Source: Protaetiibacter intestinalis (GTDB lineage Bacteria; Actinomycetota; Actinomycetes; Actinomycetales; Microbacteriaceae). Taken from it: a stretch of DNA of 64,000 bases. The DNA is taken from NCBI RefSeq assembly GCF_003627075.1, contig NZ_CP032630.1, forward strand, positions 1,240,001 to 1,304,000, given 5' to 3'. Of the stretch, positions 8,139 to 16,634 are shown one piece after another (positions within the stretch are counted from its first letter, which is position 1; each line of letters begins with the position of its first letter). Both the position numbers and the translations under genes were made by a program. The notes below the pieces were generated by a model. It was not told where the DNA came from. It searched no databases and worked only from the letters and a program-made list of their open reading frames with translations.

Positions 8139-9709
8139 GCACCGCACGCGACCTCTCCATCGGCGTCGACGTCGGCGGCACCAACACGGATGCCGCGGTC
8201 ATCGACCAGGCGGGCACCGTGCTCGCGCGCACCAAGCAGGCCACGACCGACGACGTGACGGGCGGCATCCGGGCGGGCATCTCGCACGTGCTCGCCGAGC
8301 TCGGCGAAGACCGTTCGCGCGTGGCACGCGTGATGCTCGGCACCACCCACGCCACCAACGCGATCGTGCAGCGGCGCGGCCTCGACCGGGTGGCCGCCAT
8401 CCGGCTCGGCGCGCCGGCGACGACCGCCTACCCGCCGCTGCTCGGCTGGCCGAGCGACCTCGCGCACCTCGTGCTGGCCGGCTCGGCCATGATCCGCGGC
8501 GGCAACATGGTCGACGGCACGCCCATCGCCCCGCTCGACCGCGACGGCATCCGGCGCTTCCTCGACGAGGTCGGGCAGGTCGACGCCGTCGCCGTGGCGG
8601 GGGTGTTCAGCCCCTCGACGCCCGAGCAGGAGCAGGAGGTGGGCGAGCTCATCCGGGCACACCTCGGGGCCGACGCTCGGGTGTTCCTCAGCCACGACAT
8701 CGGCCCCACGGGCCTGCTCGAGCGCGAGAACGCGACCGTGCTGAACGCGGCCCTGTACTCGGTGGCGCGCGCCGTGACCGAGGCGCTCGTCACGGTCGTC
8801 GCCGAGGAGGGGCTGGACGCGCAGACCTTCTTCGCGCAGAACGACGGCACCCTCATGTCGCTCGAGTACGCGGAGCAGTTCCCCGTGCTCACGATCGGCT
8901 CCGGCCCCGCCAACTCGATCCGCGGCGCCGCCTTCCTCTCCGGCGTCGAGAACGGCATCGTCATCGACGTGGGCGGCACCACCTCCGACCTCGGCGTCGT
9001 CGTCGACGGCTTCCCGCGCGAGTCGACCACCCCGCGCGACATCGGGGGCGTGCGCACCAACTTCCGGATGCCCGACATCCTGAGCCTCGGCATCGGCGGC
9101 GGCACGATCGTCGACCCGACCACCGGCGCGGTCGGGCCCGGCTCGGTCGGGCACCGCATCACGAGCGAGGGGCTGCTGTTCGGCGGGGCGACGCCGACGC
9201 TCACGGATGCCGCCTCGCTCGCGGGCGCGGCGGTCGCCGGGCGGCGGCTGCCCGAGCAGCCCGCGGCGATCGCCGACGCGCTGCGGGCCGGCCTCGCCGT
9301 CGCCCACGACCGGCTCGAGGCGGCCGTCGAGGCGCTCTCCTTCGGGCGCGGCGACCTGCCGCTCATCGTGGTCGGCGGGGGCGGGTTCCTCGTGCCGGAC
9401 GCGCTCGCCGGGGTCGCGGACGTCATCCGCCCCCACGACGGCGCAGTCGCCAACGCGGTCGGCGCGGCGATCGCCCTCGCGGGCGGCCGGGCCGAGCACC
9501 TGAGCGTGCAGGAGGACCGCGCGAGCGCGATCGAGACCGCCTCGGCGGCCGCCATCGCGAAGGCCGTGCAGGCGGGCGCCGACCCGCGCACGGTCGAGAT
9601 CGTCGAGGTGCTCGAGGCGCACGTCGCCTACGCGGACCGGCCCACCGTGCGGGTCTCGGTCAAGGCGGCGGGGCCGCTCGCGACCCTCGGGGAGCGGGTC
9701 GCGCGGTGA
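8135..9709 (+). CDS. Hydantoinase/oxoprolinase family protein (HyuA-like)
   Basis: Probably an ATP-dependent enzyme opening a cyclic amide (hydantoin, oxoproline or an analogue). The 524-residue protein has the N-terminal Hydant_A_N domain (SIGVDVGGTNTDAAVID, GTTHATNAIVQRRG) and the Hydantoinase_A core (GSGPANSIRGAAFL, IDVGGTTSDLGVVVDG, SLGIGGGTIVD). No HyuB partner is present; instead the gene is sandwiched by overlaps between DUF917 (ATGA) and an M20 amidohydrolase (GTGA), a combination suggesting ring opening followed by hydrolysis of the open-chain amide. Confidence 0.9.
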   Translation: MSTARDLSIGVDVGGTNTDAAVIDQAGTVLARTKQATTDDVTGGIRAGISHVLAELGEDRSRVARVMLGTTHATNAIVQRRGLDRVAAIRLGAPATTAYPPLLGWPSDLAHLVLAGSAMIRGGNMVDGTPIAPLDRDGIRRFLDEVGQVDAVAVAGVFSPSTPEQEQEVGELIRAHLGADARVFLSHDIGPTGLLERENATVLNAALYSVARAVTEALVTVVAEEGLDAQTFFAQNDGTLMSLEYAEQFPVLTIGSGPANSIRGAAFLSGVENGIVIDVGGTTSDLGVVVDGFPRESTTPRDIGGVRTNFRMPDILSLGIGGGTIVDPTTGAVGPGSVGHRITSEGLLFGGATPTLTDAASLAGAAVAGRRLPEQPAAIADALRAGLAVAHDRLEAAVEALSFGRGDLPLIVVGGGGFLVPDALAGVADVIRPHDGAVANAVGAAIALAGGRAEHLSVQEDRASAIETASAAAIAKAVQAGADPRTVEIVEVLEAHVAYADRPTVRVSVKAAGPLATLGERVAR

Positions 9710-10884
9710 CCGCGTTCACGGCGGATGCCGCGCTCGGCGAGGAGCTCGTCGCGCTGCGCCGCCGCCTGCACGCCCACCCCGAGGTGGGGCTGCAGACGCC
9801 GCGCACCCAGGCGGTGCTGCTCGAGGCGCTCGACGGCCTCGGGCTCGAGCTCACGACCGGCCGCGCGCTCACCTCGGTCACCGGGGTGCTGCGCGGGGCG
9901 CTGCCCGGCCCGACCGTGCTGCTGCGGGCCGACATGGACGGCCTGCCCGTCACCGAGACCACGGGGCTGGAGTTCGCCTCCGCCGACGGCACGATGCACG
10001 CCTGCGGGCACGACCTGCACATGGCGGGGCTCGTGGGCGCCGCCCGGATGCTGGCCGCACGTCGCGCGGAGCTGCCCGGCACCGTGGTGTTCATGTTCGA
10101 GCCCGGCGAGGAGGGCTTCGCGGGCGCCCGCACGATGATCGAGGAGGGCGTGCTCGAGGCCTCGGGCGAGCGACCCGTCGCGGCGTACACGATCCACGTC
10201 GACTGCGTCACGCCGTTCGGCAGCGCCGTCACCCGCACGGGCACGATCATGGCGAGCGCGAGCGTGCTGCGCATCCGGGTCGCGGGCACCGGCGGGCACG
10301 CCGCCTACCCGCACCACGCGGTCGACCCCGTGCCGGTCGCGGCCGAGATCGTGCTCGCCATCCAGACGTTCGCGGCGCGCCGCATCCCCGCGGTCGACCC
10401 GGCCGTCATCTCGGTCACCCGCATCTCGTCCGACTCGCTCGCGAGCAACGTGCTCGCGGCATCCGTCGACCTCGAGGCCAACATCCGCACCCTCTCGCGC
10501 GGGGCGCTCGCGACCATCCGCGGCGAGCTGCCGACGCTCGTCACGGCGATCGGCGAGGCGCACGGCTGCACGATGACGGTCGAGTTCGTCGACTCGTACC
10601 CGGTGACCGTCAACGACCCCGCCGAGACGGCGCGCGTGCTCGAGGTGCTCGGCGAGCGCTACGGCGATCGGCTCGTGCTGCTGCCGGAGCCGGGCATGGC
10701 CTCCGAGGACTTCGCCTTCGTGCTCGAGGAGGTCCCCGGCACGCTCGTGTTCCTCGGGGTGCAGGCCGAGGGCGCGACCGCCCCCATGCACTCGGAGGGC
10801 GCCGTCTTCGACGACTCGGGCCTCGCCGAGCACGCCGCGACCTTCGCCGAGCTCGCCTGGCGCCGCCTCCACGACATCCGCTGA
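9706..10884 (+). CDS. M20-family amidohydrolase (N-acyl-amino acid or carbamoyl hydrolase)
   Basis: Zinc/cobalt-dependent amidohydrolase of the IAA-amino acid hydrolase/hippurate hydrolase group. Metal-site motifs are LRADMDGLPV, MHACGHDLHMAGLVGAARML and FEPGEEGFAGARTMIEEG; GMASEDFAFVLEEVPG supplies the C-terminal ligand region, and GTGGHAAYPHHAVDPV marks the dimerisation domain. The GTG start overlaps the hydantoinase stop. As last gene of a three-gene operon it may cleave the product of the preceding ring-opening step. Its TGA lies inside the arm of a long inverted repeat shared with the convergent dapC. Confidence 0.9.
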   Translation: MTAFTADAALGEELVALRRRLHAHPEVGLQTPRTQAVLLEALDGLGLELTTGRALTSVTGVLRGALPGPTVLLRADMDGLPVTETTGLEFASADGTMHACGHDLHMAGLVGAARMLAARRAELPGTVVFMFEPGEEGFAGARTMIEEGVLEASGERPVAAYTIHVDCVTPFGSAVTRTGTIMASASVLRIRVAGTGGHAAYPHHAVDPVPVAAEIVLAIQTFAARRIPAVDPAVISVTRISSDSLASNVLAASVDLEANIRTLSRGALATIRGELPTLVTAIGEAHGCTMTVEFVDSYPVTVNDPAETARVLEVLGERYGDRLVLLPEPGMASEDFAFVLEEVPGTLVFLGVQAEGATAPMHSEGAVFDDSGLAEHAATFAELAWRRLHDIR

Positions 10885-10941
10885 CCGGTCGGTTTTCGGC
10901 CCCATTCCGGCGGTTTGACGCGAGAAACCGACCGGTCAGCG
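10879..10941. terminator. 17-bp inverted repeat between convergent genes, containing both stop codons
   Basis: Arms 10879-10895 and 10925-10941 are perfectly complementary (core CTGACCGGTCGGTTT) with a 29-nt spacer. The TGA of the M20 gene (10882-10884) and the TGA of dapC (10936-10938, minus strand) both fall in the arms. There is no T tract outside the arms, so a U-less hairpin terminator acting in both directions is the likeliest role. Confidence 0.7.
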
Positions 10942-12042
10942 ACGGGGGCTGAGGCGCTCGGCGGCTCGGGCGATGAGGGCGTCGGGCGCGGTGAGGGAGA
11001 AGCGGACGTGATGCGGGGTGTGGGTGCCGTAGAAGTGGCCCGGCACCGCGAGGACGCCGAGACGCGCGAGGCGGTCGACGCTCTCCCAGGCGTCGCGGTC
11101 CTCGGTGGTCCACAGGAACAGGCCCGCCTCGCTGCCCTCGATGCGGAAGCCCGCGGCGGCGACCGCCTCGGCCAGACGGATGCGGCGGGCCCGGTACAGC
11201 TCCTTCTGGGCCGCCACGTGCGCGTCGTCGCGCAGCGCCGCCACCATCGCGGCCTGCACGGGCGTCGGCGGCCACAGGCCGATGTGCAGGCGCGGCTCCC
11301 GGATGCGGGCGACGATCCCGGCATCCCCCGCGAGGAAGGCGGCGCGGTAGCCGGCGAGGTTCGACTGCTTGCTGAGCGAGTACACCGAGACGAGGCCCGT
11401 GACGTCGCCGTCGCACACCGCCGGGTCGAGGATGCTCGGGATGCGCCCGCTCGCCCACTCCCCCTCCCAGCCGAGCTCGGCGTAGCACTCGTCGAGCGCG
11501 AGGATCGCCCCGAGCTCGCGCGCCCGCGCGACGGCCGCGCGCAGGGCGTCCACGCCGAGCACCCGGCCATCCGGGTTGCCGGGCGAGTTGATCCACGCGA
11601 GCCGGGTGTTCTCGGGCCACTCGGCGGGGTCGTCGCTCGCCACCGGCTCGGCCCCCGCGAGCCGCGCGCCCACGGCGTACGTCGGGTAGGCGGCACGCGG
11701 ATGCACGACCGCGTCGCCCGCGCCGATGCCCACGAGCAGCGGCAGCAGGGCGATGAGCTCCTTCGAGCCGATCGTCGGCAGCACGTTCGCCGTGCCGAGC
11801 CCCGGCACACCCCGGCGTCGGGCGTACCAGGCCACGATCTCCTCGCGCAGCACGGGCGTGCCCTCGAGCTGCGGGTAGGAGTGCGCGTTCGCACCCGCCG
11901 CGATCGCGCGCTGCACGACGTCGGGCACCGGGTCGACGGGGTTCCCGATCGCGAGGTCGACGATGCCCTCCGGATGCGCGCGGGCGAGCTCCGCGTAGGG
12001 CGCGAGCGAGTCCCAGGAGTAGGCGTCGAGAGCGGTTGCCAC
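10936..12042 (-). CDS. dapC: Succinyldiaminopimelate aminotransferase-like PLP enzyme (DapC type)
   Basis: Fold-type I aminotransferase of 368 residues. WDSLAPYAELARAHPEGIVDLAIGNP and DPVPDVVQRAI match actinobacterial DapC; NSPGNPDGRVL, LDECYAELGW and SLSKQSNLAGYR (PLP lysine) complete the active site. DapC transfers an amino group in lysine/meso-diaminopimelate synthesis. It starts with GTG after GGAGGGA, 15 nt behind putA, so it is probably co-transcribed with proline catabolism. That neighbour is unusual (dapC often follows a ferredoxin gene), so a different aminotransferase substrate cannot be excluded. Confidence 0.82.
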   Translation of the reverse strand: MATALDAYSWDSLAPYAELARAHPEGIVDLAIGNPVDPVPDVVQRAIAAGANAHSYPQLEGTPVLREEIVAWYARRRGVPGLGTANVLPTIGSKELIALLPLLVGIGAGDAVVHPRAAYPTYAVGARLAGAEPVASDDPAEWPENTRLAWINSPGNPDGRVLGVDALRAAVARARELGAILALDECYAELGWEGEWASGRIPSILDPAVCDGDVTGLVSVYSLSKQSNLAGYRAAFLAGDAGIVARIREPRLHIGLWPPTPVQAAMVAALRDDAHVAAQKELYRARRIRLAEAVAAAGFRIEGSEAGLFLWTTEDRDAWESVDRLARLGVLAVPGHFYGTHTPHHVRFSLTAPDALIARAAERLSPRR

Positions 12043-12057
12043 GGTGTCCCTCCAGCG

Positions 12058-15000
12058 TCAGGCCGACTCGACGAGCGGCAGCGCCTCGACGAGCACGCTC
12101 GGCGTGCCGAAGCGGTGCGCGGTGATCGCCACGGCCTGCTCGCGCAGGAACGGCAGCAGCTCGACGCGTCCCGACTCGGTCACCTGCTGGTCGTAGACGG
12201 CCACGTCGGGGCGCCCGCCGATCGCCGTCAGCAGCTCCTCCGCGCGCCCGCCCACGAGGCGGATGCGGGCGTCGCGGAGGCCGGCCGTCCCCTGCTGGAA
12301 GGTCGCGGCATCCTCGGTGCGGATGCCGACGCCGGCCGCGCGGAGGGTGGCCTCCTCGGACGGCGAGAGGGCCGCGCTCGACGAGAGGGTGATCGCCGAG
12401 CCGCTCACGAGGCCCGCGAGGATCACCCGCGCCACCTCGACGGGATCCGCTCCGGCCTCGGCGCGCACGGTGACGGGCACGGGGCGGTAGCGGAAGGCGT
12501 TGCGCTCGGCGCTGAGACCGGAGACGTCGCGCACCGTGCCGAACTCGGTCGACCAGGCGCGGCGGTCGCTCGCGGCGGAGCGCAGCAGGCGGGAGCGGGC
12601 GCCCGAGCCGCGGGCGCCGAACACCGAGACGATGCGGTCGGCGCGCGGCTCGAGCGCGGGCATCGCGTCGAGGGCGGGCGCGGGGCGCACCGTGCCGAGC
12701 CCGAGCAGGTAGCTGGGGCCGCCGGCCTTCGTGCCGGGGCCGACGACCGAGCGCTTCCAGCCGCCGAAGGGCTGGCGCTGCACGATGGCACCCGTCGTGC
12801 CGCGGTTGACGTAGAGGTTGCCCGCCTCGACGCGGTCGATCCAGCGGGCGATCTCGCCCGCGTCGAGCGAGTGCAGCCCCGCCGTCAAGCCGTAGTCGAC
12901 CGCGTTCTGCAGCTCGAGGGCCTCGTCGAGGGTGGCGGCTTGCATGATGCCGAGCACCGGCCCGAAGTACTCGGTGAGGTGGAACTCGGATCCGGGACGC
13001 ACGCCGGTCTTGATGCCGGGGGTCCACATCCGCCCCTCCGCGTCGAGCTTGCGCGGCTCGAGCAGCCAGCTCTCGCCGGGGGCGAGGCTCGTGAAGGCGT
13101 CGAGCAGCTTGCCGTCGGCGGGCGCGATGATCGGGCCCATGCGGCTCGCCGGGTCGGCGGCCTCGCCGACCGGCATCGAGCGCACGGCGTCGAGCAGCTG
13201 CTCGCGGAAGCGGCGCGAGTCGGCGACCGAGCCGACGAGGATCACGAGCGAGGCCGCCGAGCACTTCTGGCCCGCGTGCCCGAACGCCGAGTACGCGACG
13301 TCGCGCACGGCGAGGTCGAGGTCGGCCGAGGGGGTGACGACGATCGCGTTCTTGCCGCTCGTCTCGGCGAGCAGCTTCAGCCCCGGCCGGAAGCCGCGGA
13401 ACAGCTCCGCCGTCTCGTAGCCGCCCGTGAGGATCACCTGGTCGACGCGCCCGTCGGCGATGAGCGTCTCGCCGAGCCCCGCGTCGCCGAGCGCCACGAA
13501 CTGCAGCGCCTCGCGCGGCACCCCGGCATCCCACAGCGCCTCGGCGAGCACCGCCGCCGTGCGCGCCGTGCGCCGGGCGGGCTTGAAGACGACGGCCGAA
13601 CCGGCGGCGAGGGCCGCGAGGGCGCCGCCCGCCGGGATCGCGAGCGGGAAGTTCCACGGCGGCACGACGAGCGTCACCTGCGCCGGCACGAACTCGGCGC
13701 CGTCGAGGTGCTCGAGTTCGCGCGAGCGCTCGGCGTAGTAGTGGGCGAAGTCGATCGCCTCCGACACCTCGGGGTCGGACTGGTCGACCGTCTTGCCGCC
13801 CTCGGCGGCCATGATCTCGACGAAGGCGCCGCGGCGCTCTTCGAGCAGCTCGCCCGCGCGGTGCAGGATGGCGGCGCGCTCCGCGGCGCCGCGTGCGGCC
13901 CACGGGCCCGCGGCGGTGACCGCCGTGGCGAGCACGCGGTCGACACCCGCGGCATCCGGGATGGTGGATGCCGCGACGGTCGCGGCCCCGAGCTCGGTGC
14001 TGCGCGAGCGTTCGAGCGCGGCGCGCGCCCAGTCGCGGTTGGCGGCGACGGCCGGGTCGGTGTCGGGTGCGTTGTGGAAGCCGGGCTCCGCGGGCGCGGG
14101 CGGCTGCGTGCGGTCCTGCACGCGGTGCGGCGCGGGCACGGTGTCGTCGACGTCGGCGAGCGAGGCGAGGAAGCGGTCGCGCTCGCGGGCGAACAGCGGC
14201 TTGGAGCTCGCGAGCTCGAACACGGCCGACATGAAGTTCTCCGAGCTCGCGCCCTCCTCCAGGCGCCGGATCAGGTAGGCGATCGCCGAGTCGAAGTCGG
14301 ATGCCGCGACGACGGGCGTGTAGAGCAGCAGAGAGCCGACGTCGCGACGCACCGCCTCGGCCTGCGCGGGGGCCATGCCGAGCAGCATCTCGATCTCCAC
14401 GGCATCCGCGACCCCGCGCTCGGTCGCGAGGTGGCGGGCGTAGGCGAGGTCGAAGAGGTTGTGGCCCGCGACCCCGAGGCGCACGTCGGCGACGTGCTCG
14501 GGGCGGAGGGCGGCATCCAGCACCCGCTTGTAGTTGGTGTCGGTGGCCTGCTTGCTGTGCCAGGTGGCGAGCGGCCAGTCGTGCAGCGAGGCGTCGACGC
14601 GCTCCATGGGCAGGTTCGCGCCCTTCACCAGCCGCACCTTGATGCCCGCGCCGCCGGCCTCGCGGCGGGCGTGCGCCCAGTCGCGCAGCCGCAGGTAGGC
14701 GCCGAGCGCGTCCGGCAGGTAGGCCTGCAGCACGATGCCGGCCTCGAGGTTCCGCAGCTCGGGCTGGTCGAGGATGCGCTGGAAGACGGCGATCGTGAGG
14801 TCGAGGTCCTTGTACTCCTCCATGTCGAGGTTGACGAACTTCGCGGGTCGCGCCTCGACGGCCTGCCGGAAGAGCGGGCTGAGCGCCTCGACGATGTCGT
14901 CGACGGCCTCGTCGAAGGCCCACGGCGAGTGCGGGGCGACGGTCGCCGACACCTTGATCGAGACGTAGTCGACGTCGTCGCGGGCGAGCAGGCGGCGGGT

Positions 15001-15519
15001 GCCGTCGAGGCGGCGGTTCGCCTCGTGCGCGCCGAGCACGGCCTCGCCGAGCAGGTTGACGTTGGGGCGGGCGCCGCGCGCCCGGATGCGGCGGAGGGCC
15101 CGGCCGAGGCCGGGGTCGTTCGCGTCGATGACGAGGTGGGCGACCATGCCGCGCAGCACCGTGCGGGCGATCGGCACGACGATGCCCGGCAGGATCGGCG
15201 CGACGAGCCCGCCGAGGCGCAGCGCCGCGCGCAGCGGCCAGGCGAGGAAGCGCGGCGGGCGGGCGGCGAGGCGCGCGAGGTTGCGGGCGGCGACGCGGGA
15301 GTCCTCCGGGCGGATGACGCCGTCGACGAAGCCGACCGCGAAGTCGAGGCCGGCGGGGTCCTGCAGCAGCCCCGCGAGGTTCTTGGCGGAGGCGTCGACG
15401 GGCAGCTCGGCGGCGGCCTCGAGCCAGCGGCGCACCTGGGCGACGACGGCGTCGGCGGTCGCCTCGCGGTCGGCGAGGGCGGCGGGGGCGGCGGCGGATG
15501 CGGGCTTCGGCGGGGTCAC
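12058..15519 (-). CDS. putA: Bifunctional proline dehydrogenase / glutamate-semialdehyde dehydrogenase PutA
   Basis: Oxidises proline to glutamate through pyrroline-5-carboxylate. The 1,153-residue protein carries an N-terminal arm, a FAD-binding PRODH barrel (VDYVSIKVSA, KVRLVKGANLPME, GVAGHNLFDLAYA; about residues 120-460) and an aldehyde dehydrogenase domain (VVPPWNFPLAIPAGGALAAL, ETSGKNAIVV, catalytic Cys in GHAGQKCSAAS). A C-terminal ~170-residue region follows, and the N-terminal DNA-binding domain of enteric PutA is absent. Start: GTG at 15519, because CATACT lies 6 nt upstream and the longer frame to 15573 runs through the operator. It is divergent from a LysR gene that probably controls it. 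Confidence 0.93.
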   Translation of the reverse strand: MTPPKPASAAAPAALADREATADAVVAQVRRWLEAAAELPVDASAKNLAGLLQDPAGLDFAVGFVDGVIRPEDSRVAARNLARLAARPPRFLAWPLRAALRLGGLVAPILPGIVVPIARTVLRGMVAHLVIDANDPGLGRALRRIRARGARPNVNLLGEAVLGAHEANRRLDGTRRLLARDDVDYVSIKVSATVAPHSPWAFDEAVDDIVEALSPLFRQAVEARPAKFVNLDMEEYKDLDLTIAVFQRILDQPELRNLEAGIVLQAYLPDALGAYLRLRDWAHARREAGGAGIKVRLVKGANLPMERVDASLHDWPLATWHSKQATDTNYKRVLDAALRPEHVADVRLGVAGHNLFDLAYARHLATERGVADAVEIEMLLGMAPAQAEAVRRDVGSLLLYTPVVAASDFDSAIAYLIRRLEEGASSENFMSAVFELASSKPLFARERDRFLASLADVDDTVPAPHRVQDRTQPPAPAEPGFHNAPDTDPAVAANRDWARAALERSRSTELGAATVAASTIPDAAGVDRVLATAVTAAGPWAARGAAERAAILHRAGELLEERRGAFVEIMAAEGGKTVDQSDPEVSEAIDFAHYYAERSRELEHLDGAEFVPAQVTLVVPPWNFPLAIPAGGALAALAAGSAVVFKPARRTARTAAVLAEALWDAGVPREALQFVALGDAGLGETLIADGRVDQVILTGGYETAELFRGFRPGLKLLAETSGKNAIVVTPSADLDLAVRDVAYSAFGHAGQKCSAASLVILVGSVADSRRFREQLLDAVRSMPVGEAADPASRMGPIIAPADGKLLDAFTSLAPGESWLLEPRKLDAEGRMWTPGIKTGVRPGSEFHLTEYFGPVLGIMQAATLDEALELQNAVDYGLTAGLHSLDAGEIARWIDRVEAGNLYVNRGTTGAIVQRQPFGGWKRSVVGPGTKAGGPSYLLGLGTVRPAPALDAMPALEPRADRIVSVFGARGSGARSRLLRSAASDRRAWSTEFGTVRDVSGLSAERNAFRYRPVPVTVRAEAGADPVEVARVILAGLVSGSAITLSSSAALSPSEEATLRAAGVGIRTEDAATFQQGTAGLRDARIRLVGGRAEELLTAIGGRPDVAVYDQQVTESGRVELLPFLREQAVAITAHRFGTPSVLVEALPLVESA

Positions 15520-15525
15520 GGCGCC

Positions 15526-15575
15526 AGTATGCGGCGGCGCATCCCGTAAGGTATAGCAACGAATTCTTCGCAATA
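15526..15575. promoter_or_regulatory. putA promoter and LysR-type operator
   Basis: On the minus strand CATACT (15531-15526) is 6 nt before the putA GTG. The imperfect dyad at 15552-15575 (pattern TATnGCnAnGAATTCnTnGCnATA, centred on GAATTC) ends 20 nt upstream of that box, just where an activator contacting RNA polymerase would sit. It has the partial symmetry typical of LysR-type sites and lies between putA and the regulator gene. Confidence 0.6.
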
Positions 15576-15602
15576 TCCATCAGTTGTGCTTAAGGATCTC
15601 CG

Positions 15603-16499
15603 GTGCTCGACGTCCGCCGCCTTGCCCTGCTGCGCGAGCTCGCGCTGCGCGGCACGATCGCCGCGGTCGCCGCGGCGCTGCACCTGACCCCCTCTGCGGT
15701 GTCGCAGCAGCTCGCGCAGCTGGAGCGCGAGGCCGGGGTGCCGCTGCTGCGCAAGTCGGGGCGGCGCCTGCAGCTCACCCCGCAGGCCGAACTGCTCGTC
15801 GGCCGCACCGAGGAGATCCTCGCGGCGCTCGAGCGCGCCGACACCGAGCTCGCGGCATCCCTCGAGCAGGCGACCGGCGTCATCCGCGTCGCGATCTTCC
15901 AGTCGGTCGCGCTCGCCTTGCTGCCGGCGGCGCTCGACGTGCTCGAACGCGAGCACCCGGCGCTCACGGCCGTCGTGACGCAGCGCGAACCCGAGACGGC
16001 GCTGCACGAGACCTTCGCGCGCGACTTCGACCTCGTCATCGCCGAGGAGTACCCGGGGCACGCGGCGCCGCAGCTCGCGGGCCTCGACCGGCGCCCGCTC
16101 ACGACCGACGCCATCCGGCTCGCCGTGCCGCCCGGCGGCGCCGGGCGCTTCTCGATCCGCGACATCCGCGACGCGCGGGATGCGCCCTGGGTCATGGAGC
16201 CGCACGGCGCGGCGTCGCGGCACTGGGCCGAGCAGGCCTGCCGGCGGGCCGGTTTCGAGCCGCAGGTGCGGTTCGAGACGGCCGACCTGCAGGCGCACGT
16301 GCGGCTCATCCAGACCGGCCACGCCGTGGCGCTGCTGCCCGACCTCATCTGGCAGGGCGCCGCCCCGACCGTCGACCTCGTCGACCTCGACGGCGGCCCG
16401 CGCCGCACGGTGTTCACCTCGACGCGCCTCGCCTCCGCCGGGCACCCCGCCGTCGTCGCGGTGCGCGACGCCCTCGAGCGCGCGGCGCACCAGGGCTAG
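15603..16499 (+). CDS. LysR-family transcriptional regulator
   Basis: 298 residues with an N-terminal winged helix (LLRELALRGTIAAVAAALHLTPSAVSQQLAQLEREAGVPLL) and a substrate-binding effector domain from about residue 90. The position, divergent from putA across 83 bp with a dyad in between, makes it the likely proline-responsive activator of putA-dapC; that is inference from layout. The GTG start follows AAGGA by 6 nt. The next operon begins 136 bp downstream and has its own promoter, so co-transcription is not needed. Confidence 0.9.
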   Translation: MLDVRRLALLRELALRGTIAAVAAALHLTPSAVSQQLAQLEREAGVPLLRKSGRRLQLTPQAELLVGRTEEILAALERADTELAASLEQATGVIRVAIFQSVALALLPAALDVLEREHPALTAVVTQREPETALHETFARDFDLVIAEEYPGHAAPQLAGLDRRPLTTDAIRLAVPPGGAGRFSIRDIRDARDAPWVMEPHGAASRHWAEQACRRAGFEPQVRFETADLQAHVRLIQTGHAVALLPDLIWQGAAPTVDLVDLDGGPRRTVFTSTRLASAGHPAVVAVRDALERAAHQG

Positions 16500-16543
16500 C
16501 CGCACCCGCCGGAGGGGCGACCGCACACCGTCCCGCGGGAAGC

Positions 16544-16589
16544 GTGGGCGTACCGCCCATGGAGGGCGCCTCGTCGGGCCTCGGAGACT
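16544..16589 (+). promoter_or_regulatory. Shared-element promoter of the amino-acid ABC operon
   Basis: GTGGGCGTACCGCCCATGG (16544-16562) ends 21 nt upstream of GAGACT (16584-16589). The element contains the dyad TGGGCG-N3-CGCCCA. No -35 hexamer is recognisable at 17 nt from the -10. The layout matches promoters at 19.4, 26.2, 35.1 and 37.0 kb. Confidence 0.55.
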
Positions 16590-16634
16590 GGCGGGAGGCG
16601 GTCGATGAAGCCCGCCCCAGACAGGAGACACAGC

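Noticed and set aside
15520..15573. N-terminal extension of PutA to the ATG at 15573
   Set aside because: It would translate the operator and promoter; CATACT lies 6 nt before GTG 15519, the spacing seen at many other genes.
10610..15580. Very long open frames opposite or alongside putA and dapC (1,656 and 1,544 codons)
   Set aside because: They are shadows caused by high GC content: Arg/Pro/Ala-rich, no domain, and they cover putA and dapC, whose protein motifs are unmistakable.
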